Assembly: GCA_025928545.1 (NCBI GenBank)
Contig: JAICJH010000037.1
Span: forward strand, 1 to 64,000
Reading direction: 5' to 3'
Source: Bryobacteraceae bacterium
Lineage (GTDB): Bacteria; Acidobacteriota; Terriglobia; Bryobacterales; Bryobacteraceae
DNA length: 64,000 bases
The first letter of the stretch is position 1. Each line of letters starts with the position of its first letter. Of the stretch, positions 25,160 through 33,333 are shown piece after piece. Position numbers and translations under genes: made by a program. Below the pieces are notes generated by a model. It worked only from the letters and a program-made list of their open reading frames with translations, was not told where the DNA came from and ran no database searches.

Positions 25160-26554
25160 GTGACCTACGACCTCATTGTGATTGGAAGCGGCCCTGGCGG
25201 CTACTCTGCAGCCATCCGCGCCGGACAGTATGGCCTCAAAACGGCCATTATCGAAAAAGACGCCAAATTGGGCGGCACCTGCCTGCATGTGGGCTGTATT
25301 CCCACCAAGGCGCTGCTCCACACCGCCGACATGTGGCACTTCGCCACGAATTCCGGTGAGGAAGGCATCACGATCGACAAGCCGACGCTCAATTTTCCGA
25401 AAGTCATCGAGCGCAAGAACGGCATTGTTTCGAAGCACGCCAAGGGCGTCGAGTTTCTGATGAAGAAGAACAAGGTCGAGTGGATCAAGGGATTCGGCTC
25501 GATCAAGGGACCCGGCAAGGTCGAAGTCAAGACCGAAAAAGGCACCCAGGTTCTGGAAACGAAGAACATCCTGATCGCAACCGGTTCAGTGGCGCGCATG
25601 TTGCCTGGCCTTCAGCCGGATGCCGATTTCATTCTGACGAATATCGAAATTCTGAACCTGCAGGCGGTGCCGAAGTCGATGGCGATTATCGGCGCGGGCG
25701 CGGTGGGCGTGGAGTTTGCGTCCATGTTCCAGCGGTTCGGAACGGAGGTGAGCCTGTTCGAAGCACTGCCCCGAATTGTTCCGGTGGAAGACGAGGAAGT
25801 TTCGAAGGAACTGGAACGGGTTTTCAAAAAAGCGAAGATCCGGGTTGAGACTGGTGCAAAGTGCGATCAGGTGCAGAAGACCGGCAAGAGCGTGAAAATG
25901 AAAGTCACGCTGGCCAACGGCAAAGTCGAAGATGTGGAAGCGGAAAAGCTGCTGGTTGCCGTAGGGCGCGCGCCGAATACCGCATCGATCGGGCTCGAGA
26001 CAACGAAGATTCGCAGTGAACGCGGATTCATTTTCGTGGATGAGTATCAGCAGACGGATGAGCCGGGGATTTACGCCATCGGGGATGTGGTCGCAGGCAC
26101 TCCGCAGCTGGCGCATGTGGCGACGCGGCAGGGAATGATTGCGGTGGCCAAAATGGCAGGAAAACCGACAACACCGATCAATAAGAATCGGATTCCGGGC
26201 GCGACCTATACCGATCCCGGCATCGGCAGTGTCGGGCTGACCGAGGCGCAGGCGAAAGCCGCGGGTCACAAAGTGAAGGTCGGTAAGTTTCCGTTTATGG
26301 CGAACAGCAAAGCGACCATTCTGGGGTCGCACGACGGCTTCGTCAAGATCGTTGCCGACGAGAAGTATGGCGAAATCCTGGGCGTGCATATTATCGGTCC
26401 GGAAGCCTTCGAATTGATTTCGGAAGCGGTGACTGCAATGGAAGCGGAGGCGACCGTGGAGACGATGATGGCGACGATCCACGCGCATCCGACGATTTAT
26501 GAAGCGCTGGGCGAGGCTTTCCAAAACGTTTACGGCCTTGCCATTAATGCTTAG
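25160..26554 (+). CDS. lpdA: Dihydrolipoyl dehydrogenase (E3)
   Basis: A GTG start with TGGAG seven bases upstream gives 464 residues, the normal family length. FAD-binding GSGPGGYSAAIRA, the redox-active disulfide C41/C46 in GGTCLHVGCIPTKA, NAD-binding IIGAGAVGVEFASMF, the second FAD contact YAIGDV, and the C-terminal HAHPTIYEALGEAF with the His-Glu base are all present. It reoxidises dihydrolipoyl groups of 2-oxoacid dehydrogenase E2 proteins or of the glycine cleavage H protein. It lies upstream of lipB and an E2 gene, so it is probably the E3 of that complex. Confidence 0.95.
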   Translation: MTYDLIVIGSGPGGYSAAIRAGQYGLKTAIIEKDAKLGGTCLHVGCIPTKALLHTADMWHFATNSGEEGITIDKPTLNFPKVIERKNGIVSKHAKGVEFLMKKNKVEWIKGFGSIKGPGKVEVKTEKGTQVLETKNILIATGSVARMLPGLQPDADFILTNIEILNLQAVPKSMAIIGAGAVGVEFASMFQRFGTEVSLFEALPRIVPVEDEEVSKELERVFKKAKIRVETGAKCDQVQKTGKSVKMKVTLANGKVEDVEAEKLLVAVGRAPNTASIGLETTKIRSERGFIFVDEYQQTDEPGIYAIGDVVAGTPQLAHVATRQGMIAVAKMAGKPTTPINKNRIPGATYTDPGIGSVGLTEAQAKAAGHKVKVGKFPFMANSKATILGSHDGFVKIVADEKYGEILGVHIIGPEAFELISEAVTAMEAEATVETMMATIHAHPTIYEALGEAFQNVYGLAINA

Positions 26555-26587
26555 TACCGCCTGCTTGCGCGCGCGGCTCGGAATGTA

Positions 26588-27283
26588 ATGACGCGACCCT
26601 GCATTGTTCGCGACCTTGGCCGCATGAGCTACGCGGATGCCCTTGCCATTCAGGAAAGCATTGCCCGGGAGCGCAAGGCGGGGCAGGGAACGGACCATCT
26701 TCTTTTCACGGAACATCCGCACGTGGTCACGATCGGCCGCAACGGGCGCGAAAGCAACGTTCTCGCTTCGCCGGAGCTGAGGCGTGAGAAGGCTATCGAG
26801 CTTTACGAAGCCAATCGCGGCGGCGACGTGACGTATCACGGACCGGGCCAGATCGTCGGGTATCCGGTGATGGACCTGAAGGAATGGAAACGCGATGTGG
26901 GAGCGTTCGTCCGGGCGATTGAACAGACGCTCATTGATACGCTGGAAGAGTTTGGTATTCGGGCATTCGGAGTGCCGGGTCTGGCTGGTGTGTGGGTGGA
27001 AACCGGGGATTCGGGGCCGTCGAAGATTGCGGCGATCGGGGTCCACTTGAGCCGCTGGGTTTCGACGCATGGCTGGGCGCTGAATGTGAATACGGATTTG
27101 CGCTATTTCGATTACATTGTTCCGTGTGGGCTGACAAAGCCGGTCACTTCGATGGAGCGAATGGGCGTGCAGGCGGACCCCGAAGACGTGAAACGCGTGT
27201 TGGCGCGGCACTTCGGGAGGTTGTTCGATTTCGATATGGAAACCCAGGCGAAGACGCCTGAATTGACTGGAGCCTTGAGATGA
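26588..27283 (+). CDS. lipB: Octanoyl-[acyl-carrier-protein]:protein N-octanoyltransferase
   Basis: A 231-residue protein. LipB motifs are HPHVVTIGRNGRESNVL, RGGDVTYHGPGQIVGYPV and the catalytic dyad K146 (SKIAAIGVH) and C180 (YIVPCGL). The enzyme transfers octanoate from ACP to lipoyl domains, the first step of lipoate assembly. It overlaps the downstream E2 gene by four bases (ATGA), so the enzyme that modifies the lipoyl domain and the E2 protein carrying that domain are translated in coupled fashion. A LipA sulfur insertase gene is not in the window. Confidence 0.95.
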   Translation: MTRPCIVRDLGRMSYADALAIQESIARERKAGQGTDHLLFTEHPHVVTIGRNGRESNVLASPELRREKAIELYEANRGGDVTYHGPGQIVGYPVMDLKEWKRDVGAFVRAIEQTLIDTLEEFGIRAFGVPGLAGVWVETGDSGPSKIAAIGVHLSRWVSTHGWALNVNTDLRYFDYIVPCGLTKPVTSMERMGVQADPEDVKRVLARHFGRLFDFDMETQAKTPELTGALR

Positions 27284-28584
27284 CAGACGTTGTGATGCCC
27301 CAGATGGGCGAGAGCATTGTCGAAGGAACGCTGACGAAATGGCTGAAGAAGGCCGGCGACACGGTTGTCCTCGATGAACCGCTGTTCGAGATTTCCACGG
27401 ACAAGGTGGATACGGAAATTCCTTCGCCCGCGGCTGGCGTGCTGTCCGAAGTCCTGGTGCAGGAAGGCCAGACGATTCAGGTGAATGCCGTGGTGGCCCG
27501 GATCGGCGATAGCGCGGGAGCGAGTGCTCCTGCGGCGGCCGCTCCTGCGAAGAGCGAATCTGCTCCGCCGAAGGAACCGGACCCGGTTGCTGAACCTGTC
27601 GCGGTGAAGAGTGCTCCGGCTCCGGTTGCTCCTGCACCTGCTGCTCCCGCACCTGCTGCTCCTGCTGCCGCCGCTTCCGCCACACCGGCTGGTCCGTTAT
27701 CACCGCTCGTGCGCAGGATGGCACGCGAAAACAATCTGGATCTTTCGCGCATTACCGGTACCGGAGCCGGCGGGCGGATCACCAAACAAGACGTTGAAGA
27801 TTTCATGAAGGGCAACGCTTCGGCGTCGCCTGCTCCAGTTGCGCCTGCCGCGTCCGCATCCGCACCTGCGAAACCCGTTGGCGTCGCGGGCGCCAAAACG
27901 CGTATCGAACCCATGACGACCATGCGGCAGAAGATCGCCGAGCACATGATCATGAGTCAGAACACGTCGGCTCACGTCACTACGGTGCATCGCGTGGATA
28001 TGACGAAGGTTGCGAAAATGCGGGCGAAGCACAAGGACGCATTTGCGGAGCGCAACGGTATGTCGCTCACGTTCCTTCCTTTTATCGCGCGGGCGGCTAC
28101 AGAAGCACTGGCGCAGTTCCCGCTCTTTAACGCGTCCATCGACGGCACCAACATCGTCTATCACAACGAGATCAACATCGGAATTGCGGTCGCGCTGGAT
28201 GGTGGCCTGATCGTTCCGGTGATCAAGGGCGCTGATGAGAAGAACGTCACCGGGCTCCAGAAATCGATTGTGGATCTGGCGGGACGCGCGCGGGCAAGGC
28301 AGTTGAAGCCCGATGAAATTCAGGGCGGAACGTTCTCTATCACGAATTTCGGAAGCTTCGGAAGCGTGTTTGCGACTCCGATGATTAACCAGCCGCAGGT
28401 TGCGATCCTGGGCGTCGGCACAATCGAAAAGGTGGCCGCCGTGGTGGATGACGCGATCGCCATTCGTTCGCAGTGCTTTCTGGCGCTGACCTTCGACCAT
28501 CGGCTGATCGATGGGGCGCTCGCCGATCAGTTTACGGGCAAGGTGAAGGCTGTGCTCGAGAGCTGGTCGGAAGACATTCTCTAG
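27280..28584 (+). CDS. 2-oxoacid dehydrogenase E2, dihydrolipoamide acyltransferase
   Basis: A 434-residue protein with the full E2 layout: a lipoyl domain (residues 1-80) with the modified lysine K42 in ISTDKVDTEI, a long Ala/Pro-rich linker, a peripheral subunit-binding domain (SPLVRRMARENNLDLSRITG, about 145-180), another Ala/Pro linker, and the catalytic domain ending DHRLIDG with H407 and D411. The N-terminus fits succinyl- or branched-chain-type E2 better than PDH E2, but the substrate cannot be fixed from this window because the E1 genes are elsewhere. It follows lpdA and lipB in an apparent operon. Confidence 0.93.
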   Translation: MTDVVMPQMGESIVEGTLTKWLKKAGDTVVLDEPLFEISTDKVDTEIPSPAAGVLSEVLVQEGQTIQVNAVVARIGDSAGASAPAAAAPAKSESAPPKEPDPVAEPVAVKSAPAPVAPAPAAPAPAAPAAAASATPAGPLSPLVRRMARENNLDLSRITGTGAGGRITKQDVEDFMKGNASASPAPVAPAASASAPAKPVGVAGAKTRIEPMTTMRQKIAEHMIMSQNTSAHVTTVHRVDMTKVAKMRAKHKDAFAERNGMSLTFLPFIARAATEALAQFPLFNASIDGTNIVYHNEINIGIAVALDGGLIVPVIKGADEKNVTGLQKSIVDLAGRARARQLKPDEIQGGTFSITNFGSFGSVFATPMINQPQVAILGVGTIEKVAAVVDDAIAIRSQCFLALTFDHRLIDGALADQFTGKVKAVLESWSEDIL

Positions 28585-28594
28585 CAGGATCGCG

Positions 28595-28636
28595 AAAAAC
28601 CAGGATGGCAGCCGATTCGGCGCCGACGCACGCCGC
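28595..28636 (+). repeat. Dispersed GCCGATGCAC-type repeat, copy E
   Basis: AAAAACCAGGATGGCAGCCG followed by ATTCGGCGCCGACGCACGCC. The same head (AAAAACCAxxATGGC) and 10-base units as copies B and D, more degenerate. It lies between the E2 stop and the rmuC promoter. Confidence 0.55.
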
Positions 28637-28656
28637 TAAGACACCTGGAGTGTCGA

Positions 28657-28685
28657 TTGGCAGGAAGCGGGTGTATGCTTAAAAA
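28657..28685 (+). promoter_or_regulatory. Candidate sigma-70-type promoter for rmuC
   Basis: TTGGCA (28657-28662), a 17-base spacer and TAAAAA (28680-28685). Transcription would start near 28692, leaving a leader of about nine bases with no clear ribosome site before the ATG at 28701. Confidence 0.4.
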
Positions 28686-28700
28686 CATAGCGGTACGAAA

Positions 28701-29909
28701 ATGTTTTCAATCATTACCATCGTCCTTCTCGCATTGATCGTCGTTCTGCTCGCAGTTTTGCTTCTTCGTCCGCGTCCGGTCGATTCGCGCGACGATATCG
28801 CCCGCCTTCGTCAGTCGCAGTCGGAGGATGCCCGCGGCCTTCGGGAAGAATTGGCGTCCGGCTTACAGCGCTATGCAATGCAGACCGATCAGCGCGCGGA
28901 ATCGTTACGCGCCGCCGTCCTCCAGCAACTGACGGACGCGCAACGCGGGCAGCGGACGGAACTCGAATCCATTCGAACGGCGCTCGATCAGCGGCTCGCT
29001 GCTATCCAGTCCGATAACTCGGCGCGGCTGGAACAGATGCGTCTCACGGTGGATGAGAAACTGCAATCCACTCTGGAAACGCGGCTCGGCGAATCTTTCC
29101 GGCTGGTGAGCGAGCGGCTGGAACAGGTCCATAAGGGACTGGGTGAAATGCAGACTCTGGCGGCCGGTGTCGGCGATCTGAAGAAGGTGCTGGGCAACGT
29201 AACCACTCGCGGCGCCTGGGGTGAAGTGCAGCTCGAAAACCTGCTGACCCAGATGCTGGCTCCGGGCCAGTTCGAGCGCAACGTTTCGACAACCGGCACC
29301 GGTGAACGGGTCGAGTTCGCCATCAAATTGCCGGGGCATGATGCCGGGAGTGTCTGGCTGCCGGTTGACGCAAAGTTTCCGGCGGAAGCGTATCAGCGGC
29401 TGGTTGCGGCTTCGGAGCGCGGAGATGTCGCCGCTGTGGAGTTCTGCACTAAAGAACTGGAGACGGTTGTCCGCACTTGCGCAAAAACGTTCAGCGGCAA
29501 GTATCTTGCGCCGCCGGCTACAACTGATTTCGGCATTCTGTTCCTGGCCACTGAAGGACTGTATGCGGAAGTTCTGCGACGCCCCGGTCTTGCCGAATCG
29601 ATCCAGCAGAATTACCGGGTCGTGCTGGCCGGGCCCACCACATTTGCGGCACTGCTGAACAGTTTGCAAATGGGCTTCCGTACGCTCGCCATCCAGCAAC
29701 GTTCCAGCGAAGTATGGCAGGTTCTTGGAGAAGTGAAGACTGAATTCGGAAAGTACTCGCAGGTACTCGAAAGCATCCGGCGGAAGCTTACTCAGGCGGT
29801 GGAGACTGTCGAGGATGCCGCCGTTCGGACCCGCGCCATCGAGAAACGGCTGAAGAAAGTGGATTCCGACGAGCCGGAGCCCGAAAACCTGTTTCAGCTG
29901 GCGGGCTGA
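28701..29909 (+). CDS. rmuC: DNA recombination protein RmuC
   Basis: A 402-residue protein: an N-terminal membrane helix (IITIVLLALIVVLLAVLLLR), a long coiled coil (about residues 35-150), then the RmuC nuclease-like domain with RGAWGEVQLENLL, VDAKFPAEAYQRL, and the C-terminal FRTLAIQQRSSEVWQVLGEV segment. RmuC limits inversions at inverted repeats in E. coli; the domain belongs to the PD-(D/E)XK-like fold. It is preceded by a plausible promoter and repeat copy E, and is convergent with the dienelactone hydrolase gene across a hairpin. Confidence 0.93.
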   Translation: MFSIITIVLLALIVVLLAVLLLRPRPVDSRDDIARLRQSQSEDARGLREELASGLQRYAMQTDQRAESLRAAVLQQLTDAQRGQRTELESIRTALDQRLAAIQSDNSARLEQMRLTVDEKLQSTLETRLGESFRLVSERLEQVHKGLGEMQTLAAGVGDLKKVLGNVTTRGAWGEVQLENLLTQMLAPGQFERNVSTTGTGERVEFAIKLPGHDAGSVWLPVDAKFPAEAYQRLVAASERGDVAAVEFCTKELETVVRTCAKTFSGKYLAPPATTDFGILFLATEGLYAEVLRRPGLAESIQQNYRVVLAGPTTFAALLNSLQMGFRTLAIQQRSSEVWQVLGEVKTEFGKYSQVLESIRRKLTQAVETVEDAAVRTRAIEKRLKKVDSDEPEPENLFQLAG

Positions 29910-29910
29910 G

Positions 29911-29955
29911 AAAACATAAACCGCAGCCGTCCCTTTGCAAAAAGAACGGCTGCGG
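29911..29955 (-). terminator. Terminator hairpin between convergent rmuC and hydrolase genes
   Basis: Perfect 10-bp stem CCGCAGCCGT / ACGGCTGCGG (29921-29930 and 29946-29955). Read on the minus strand it is followed by TTTATGTTTT, so it best fits termination of the minus-strand hydrolase gene; it may also slow transcription from rmuC. Confidence 0.65.
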
Positions 29956-29972
29956 CCCGGTGTGCGCGACCT

Positions 29973-30884
29973 TTAACCGCGAACGTATTTGTTGAACAGA
30001 TCGACCGTTCGCTGCCAGGCCAGTTTCGCCGCGGCTTCGTCATAACGCGGCGTGGTGTCGTTATGGAAGCCGTGATTGGCGCCTTCATACACATAGCCAT
30101 TCGCAGTGACGCCGGCGGCTTTCAGCGCGGCTTCATAAGCTGGCCAGCGCCCTGTGATTCCCGTATCGAGCGACGCGTAATGAAGTGCGAGGGCGGCCTT
30201 GATCTTTGCAATATCTTCCGGAGCGGTGGGCTGCGCGCCGTAGAATGCGGAGCCGGCGGCGAGGTCCGGGCCTAACTGCACCGCGAGAGTGTTGACGATG
30301 CCGCCGCCAAAACAGAAGCCGACGGCGCCGATTTTGCCGGTGCAATCTGGACGTGTCTTCAGCCAGCGGGCGGAGGCGATGAAATCCTGGGTCATCTTCG
30401 GCTTATCGACCGTGCCAAACAGCGCGACGCCTTTTTGTTCGTCACCGGGATAACCCCCGACTGAGGTGAGACCGTCCGGCGCGAAAGCCATGAAGTTGAG
30501 CAGAGCCAGACGGCGCGCCACATCTTCGATGTATGGATTCAGGCCGCGATTCTCGTGGATCACAATGACGCCCGGCAGTTTCCCGGTGGCGTTGGCTGGT
30601 TTTACGAAATAACCGCTGATGGTGCCGTTGCCCTGCGGCGACTGCACGGTGACTTTTTCAGCCTTGATCTTCGGATCGTCTTTCGGCACCTGTTCGGCCC
30701 ACGCGAAGTTGGGCTGCAGAGCTTCGAACAGGCCTGCGACGGTGGCTCCGCCAACCGCGAACTTTTTCGCCCCCTCGAAGAAACCGCGGCGGTCAAGATC
30801 GCCGTGCACATAAAGGTGAAACAGATCGAGCAGTTCCTGGGGAAAATCACTAGCTTTTTTGCGTCCTGAAGTATCGGGTCCCAT
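29973..30884 (-). CDS. Dienelactone hydrolase family protein, exported
   Basis: The ATG at 30884, with AAAAGGAG upstream on the minus strand, gives 303 residues. The frame is open further upstream but runs into the next gene. Residues 30-65 (DRRGFFEGAKKFAVGGATVA) look like a twin-arginine signal, although it starts later than usual. The alpha/beta hydrolase domain has the nucleophile Cys in GFCFGGG and the catalytic His in GANHGFHND, the Cys-Asp-His triad type of dienelactone hydrolases. The natural ester or lactone substrate is unknown. Many exported bacterial homologues share this Tat-like N-terminus. Confidence 0.87.
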   Translation of the reverse strand: MGPDTSGRKKASDFPQELLDLFHLYVHGDLDRRGFFEGAKKFAVGGATVAGLFEALQPNFAWAEQVPKDDPKIKAEKVTVQSPQGNGTISGYFVKPANATGKLPGVIVIHENRGLNPYIEDVARRLALLNFMAFAPDGLTSVGGYPGDEQKGVALFGTVDKPKMTQDFIASARWLKTRPDCTGKIGAVGFCFGGGIVNTLAVQLGPDLAAGSAFYGAQPTAPEDIAKIKAALALHYASLDTGITGRWPAYEAALKAAGVTANGYVYEGANHGFHNDTTPRYDEAAAKLAWQRTVDLFNKYVRG

Positions 30885-30991
30885 CTTTACAACTCCTTTT
30901 TCAAAGGGAGGATAACATATCGCCGCGCCACAGTTGCGCGCAACAGCCACGCGGAATGGGGCCGCAAGGACGCGGTGCGGTGGCGAAGCGT

Positions 30992-32119
30992 TCAGTAACC
31001 GCGCTGCAACATGCCGGTCGCCTTGCCGTCCACAGTGCCCTTCGTCAGCCATTCCAGTGATGCGCCGAAGAGCAACAAGTGGTTTCCTTCCCAGGCCGCA
31101 TTGTGGGAGGAACAGCCCAGATCAACGAAGACTTTCTGGGTTGACCCGAGGTCTGCATAAAGGTTGCGGACGCCGGCCGGAGAAACCTGTTTATCGTGTA
31201 TGCCGGAGACCAGCAAAACGGGAATCTGCAGCTTTGCAGCCATGCTTTGGTTCCAGCCCCAGACGGTTTCCTGCGGCGCTCTGCGAACTCCCGGTCCCCA
31301 TGTGGCGCCCACTGGATCCGACTCCAGCATCTCCGACCAGATTGCGTTGGCAGCAGCCGGATCGTACTGGTTAGGGCAGCCTACCTGGCGATCCCAATTT
31401 TCGAAGAACTCTTTTTTCGACTGCGTATTGAACGCTGCGCCGTTGGCGGGAACCTGAGCGGGCGGGGCAGACGAAGAACCTCGTCCATATGCCGGCGCAA
31501 GCAGAACGAGCTTCCGCACTTTATCCGGATGTTGAGAAGCGTAGCCGCCGGCCCGGGGTCCACCCTGTGACCAACCGATCAGTGCCACTTTCTCCACATG
31601 GCGAAAGCTGCGCAGGTAGTCCACTACATGGTCGATATCGTTCCAGTCGGATTCGATTGTTGTGAGCTGCTTTGGATAGGAAGGCTGGCAAGCCGCAGGA
31701 ATCAATGCGGGAATGAATTCCGCCTGCTGGGCGGCGGTAAGGTTGCACGGATCGTTCATCGGAGCCGGACGCGTGGAACGTCCATACCCTGTCAGGTCCA
31801 TGGCGAAAACATCGAAACCGGCGCGGGCGAGATATGCCATCCAGCTGTAATCATGGTATCCGGCATCGAAAGCAACTTCGGCCGGAGTTCCGGCGCCATG
31901 GACAAAGAGAACCACGCGATCGGCTTCCGGGACGGGAGCCGGTTTACCTGCTTGCTGCACTTCCCGCACGTAGATCTGCGTCATATCGCCGGCGATGGCA
32001 GGGACGGTGGATTTCACCCCGACATAGTGATCGGTCCGTACAACCGGCGGGGCGTTCTGGGCGTATGCGATGGGTGTAAGCACAAACGGAAGAACCAGCC
32101 AGGCGAAGAGATAGCGCAT
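30992..32119 (-). CDS. Secreted alpha/beta hydrolase
   Basis: The ATG at 32119 begins a signal peptide (MRYLFAWLVLPFVLTPIAYA) and gives 375 residues; upstream in-frame codons would be in the next gene. The fold shows the oxyanion strand VVLFVHGAGTPAEV, the nucleophile elbow GWSQGG, and a C-terminal His in CSSHNAAWEGNH. It is probably a periplasmic or secreted esterase/lipase-like enzyme. The substrate cannot be predicted. It lies between the dienelactone hydrolase and an SRPBCC gene on the same strand; spacing of about 100 bases leaves operon membership open. Confidence 0.85.
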   Translation of the reverse strand: MRYLFAWLVLPFVLTPIAYAQNAPPVVRTDHYVGVKSTVPAIAGDMTQIYVREVQQAGKPAPVPEADRVVLFVHGAGTPAEVAFDAGYHDYSWMAYLARAGFDVFAMDLTGYGRSTRPAPMNDPCNLTAAQQAEFIPALIPAACQPSYPKQLTTIESDWNDIDHVVDYLRSFRHVEKVALIGWSQGGPRAGGYASQHPDKVRKLVLLAPAYGRGSSSAPPAQVPANGAAFNTQSKKEFFENWDRQVGCPNQYDPAAANAIWSEMLESDPVGATWGPGVRRAPQETVWGWNQSMAAKLQIPVLLVSGIHDKQVSPAGVRNLYADLGSTQKVFVDLGCSSHNAAWEGNHLLLFGASLEWLTKGTVDGKATGMLQRGY

Positions 32120-32147
32120 GGCTGCCAATTGTATCGCCACGGCAGCG

Positions 32148-32777
32148 TTACGCGGGAGCTGTCTGGGCTTTCCGCGATTTCCGGCGGAGTAATGCAATAA
32201 AGGCGATAGTTGAAATCGCCACTGCGCTAACCGCGATCCAGCCAACAGGCACTTCCACAGGGCCACGCGGTTCCGCTGCCGCCAGCAGATCTTCCGGGGT
32301 TCTGGCGCGGTAGCGAATGAGTTCTTCCCGCAGGCAGATCTCGCCCTGCTGCATAGCCCAGCGGTGATTGGCTTCGAAGACTGGGCGCAGGACCGGAGTC
32401 AGATACCGGAGGAGCGGCTTTCCGACTGCTATATTCCAGTCGAACGTGATATCGACGTAGTCCCCATCCGGTGCGAACGACCAGACGCCGTGGCCGTTGA
32501 AATCGCCCGATGCCTCAACTACCAGACGCTGTCCCACCACGGCTTCGACTACCTGCGATTCCCAGCGAAGCGTGTATGGCAGCAAACCCTTGGTGTGGAA
32601 CTGTACGCGGCGGCCAATGCCATTTTCCGCACCCCGCGCGATCTCGCGGCAATCCAGATAAACGGACGGCCACCAGCGCGGATATTCCAGCGGCTGACTG
32701 ATGATGTCATACGCTTCCCATGCCGATGCGCGCACACGCCAGCGGGTTACGAAACGGTAGGTGTTCGTCATTTCCAC
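32148..32777 (-). CDS. SRPBCC (START-like) domain protein with C-terminal membrane helix
   Basis: A 209-residue protein; the start could also be the Met two codons later. Residues 1-150 have the helix-grip pattern of SRPBCC proteins (FVTRWRVRASAWEAYDIISQ, YPRWWPSVYLDCREI, GVWSFAPDGDYVDITFDW). A single hydrophobic helix follows near the C-terminus (VGWIAVSAVAISTIAFIALL), ending in a basic tail, so the domain is anchored in the membrane facing the cytoplasm. Such domains bind hydrophobic ligands. Function unknown. It is divergent from the BlaI gene. Confidence 0.78.
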   Translation of the reverse strand: MEMTNTYRFVTRWRVRASAWEAYDIISQPLEYPRWWPSVYLDCREIARGAENGIGRRVQFHTKGLLPYTLRWESQVVEAVVGQRLVVEASGDFNGHGVWSFAPDGDYVDITFDWNIAVGKPLLRYLTPVLRPVFEANHRWAMQQGEICLREELIRYRARTPEDLLAAAEPRGPVEVPVGWIAVSAVAISTIAFIALLRRKSRKAQTAPA

Positions 32778-32828
32778 GAGGTAACACTCCTACAATAGCT
32801 CACTCTGCGGAGCATGATGTCGCGGAAT

Positions 32829-32844
32829 TTTCGAATTGTCGAAA
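32829..32844. promoter_or_regulatory. Perfect inverted repeat in the SRPBCC-blaI intergenic region
   Basis: TTTCGA-ATTG-TCGAAA, six-base arms, between the divergent SRPBCC and BlaI genes. It is a candidate regulator-binding site; the regulator is not known. Confidence 0.4.
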
Positions 32845-32873
32845 TTGCGAACGCCACGATTGATATCACGCGG

Positions 32874-32889
32874 TACGATTTATATCGTT
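32874..32889 (+). promoter_or_regulatory. Candidate BlaI operator TACGA-N6-TCGTT
   Basis: TACGA-TTTATA-TCGTT. The same arms and six-base spacing recur as TACGA-N6-TCGTA upstream of the second BlaI gene (62468-62483). The site overlaps the candidate -35 box of the proximal promoter. Confidence 0.55.
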
Positions 32890-32916
32890 GATTTCCGATC
32901 CGATTCGTAATACAGT
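32888..32916 (+). promoter_or_regulatory. Candidate promoter of the first blaI-M56 operon
   Basis: TTGATT (32888-32893), 17-base spacer, TACAGT (32911-32916); the -10 box ends nine bases before the ATG, implying a near-leaderless transcript. An alternative, TTGATA-N17-TATCGT, lies at 32860-32888. Confidence 0.45.
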
Positions 32917-32925
32917 CGAAATCAG

Positions 32926-33333
32926 ATGCCGTTGAAACCCACCGATCCCCCTGAAACACCATTGCCGACTGCGGCGGAACTCGATATTCTCGCGGTTCTT
33001 TGGCGGTTGGGAGCGGCTACAGTCCGGGAGGTTCACGACGAGCTGCAGAAGGACAGCGGCTATACCACCACGCTCAAGCAGATGCAACTGATGCTGGGAA
33101 AAGGCCTGCTGCTGCGGACGGAACGTTTCGGAGCGCATGTATATGAAGCCGGAATCCCGAAGGAGCAGACGCAGAAACAGATTGTGGGGGACCTGTTGAA
33201 CCGTGCGTTCGAAGGATCGGCCCGTGGTCTGGTCATGGGGGCGCTGGCGGCGAAGCCCGCATCGGCGGAGGATCTGGATGAGATCAGACGCATGATCGAA
33301 GCCGCCGGGAAGGGAAAAGGTAAATCACGATGA
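32926..33333 (+). CDS. BlaI/MecI/CopY family transcriptional repressor
   Basis: A 135-residue winged-helix protein with the family pattern TAAELDILAVLWRLGAATVREVHDEL, YTTTLKQMQLMLGKGLLLRT, and a C-terminal dimerisation part (GLVMGALAAKPASAEDLDEI). In the Bla/Mec paradigm the repressor is cleaved after an M56 membrane protease senses a signal; the protease gene follows here with an ATGA overlap (33330-33333). It has an Ala/Pro-rich N-terminal tail. The closest relative in the window is the BlaI at 62499, and both have the same candidate operator. The inducing signal is unknown and need not be a beta-lactam. Confidence 0.92.
   Translation: MPLKPTDPPETPLPTAAELDILAVLWRLGAATVREVHDELQKDSGYTTTLKQMQLMLGKGLLLRTERFGAHVYEAGIPKEQTQKQIVGDLLNRAFEGSARGLVMGALAAKPASAEDLDEIRRMIEAAGKGKGKSR

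Noticed and set aside
25586..27724. 712-codon open frame antisense to lpdA, lipB and E2
   Set aside because: All three sense genes have full catalytic motifs; the antisense product has no recognisable domain and a biased composition.
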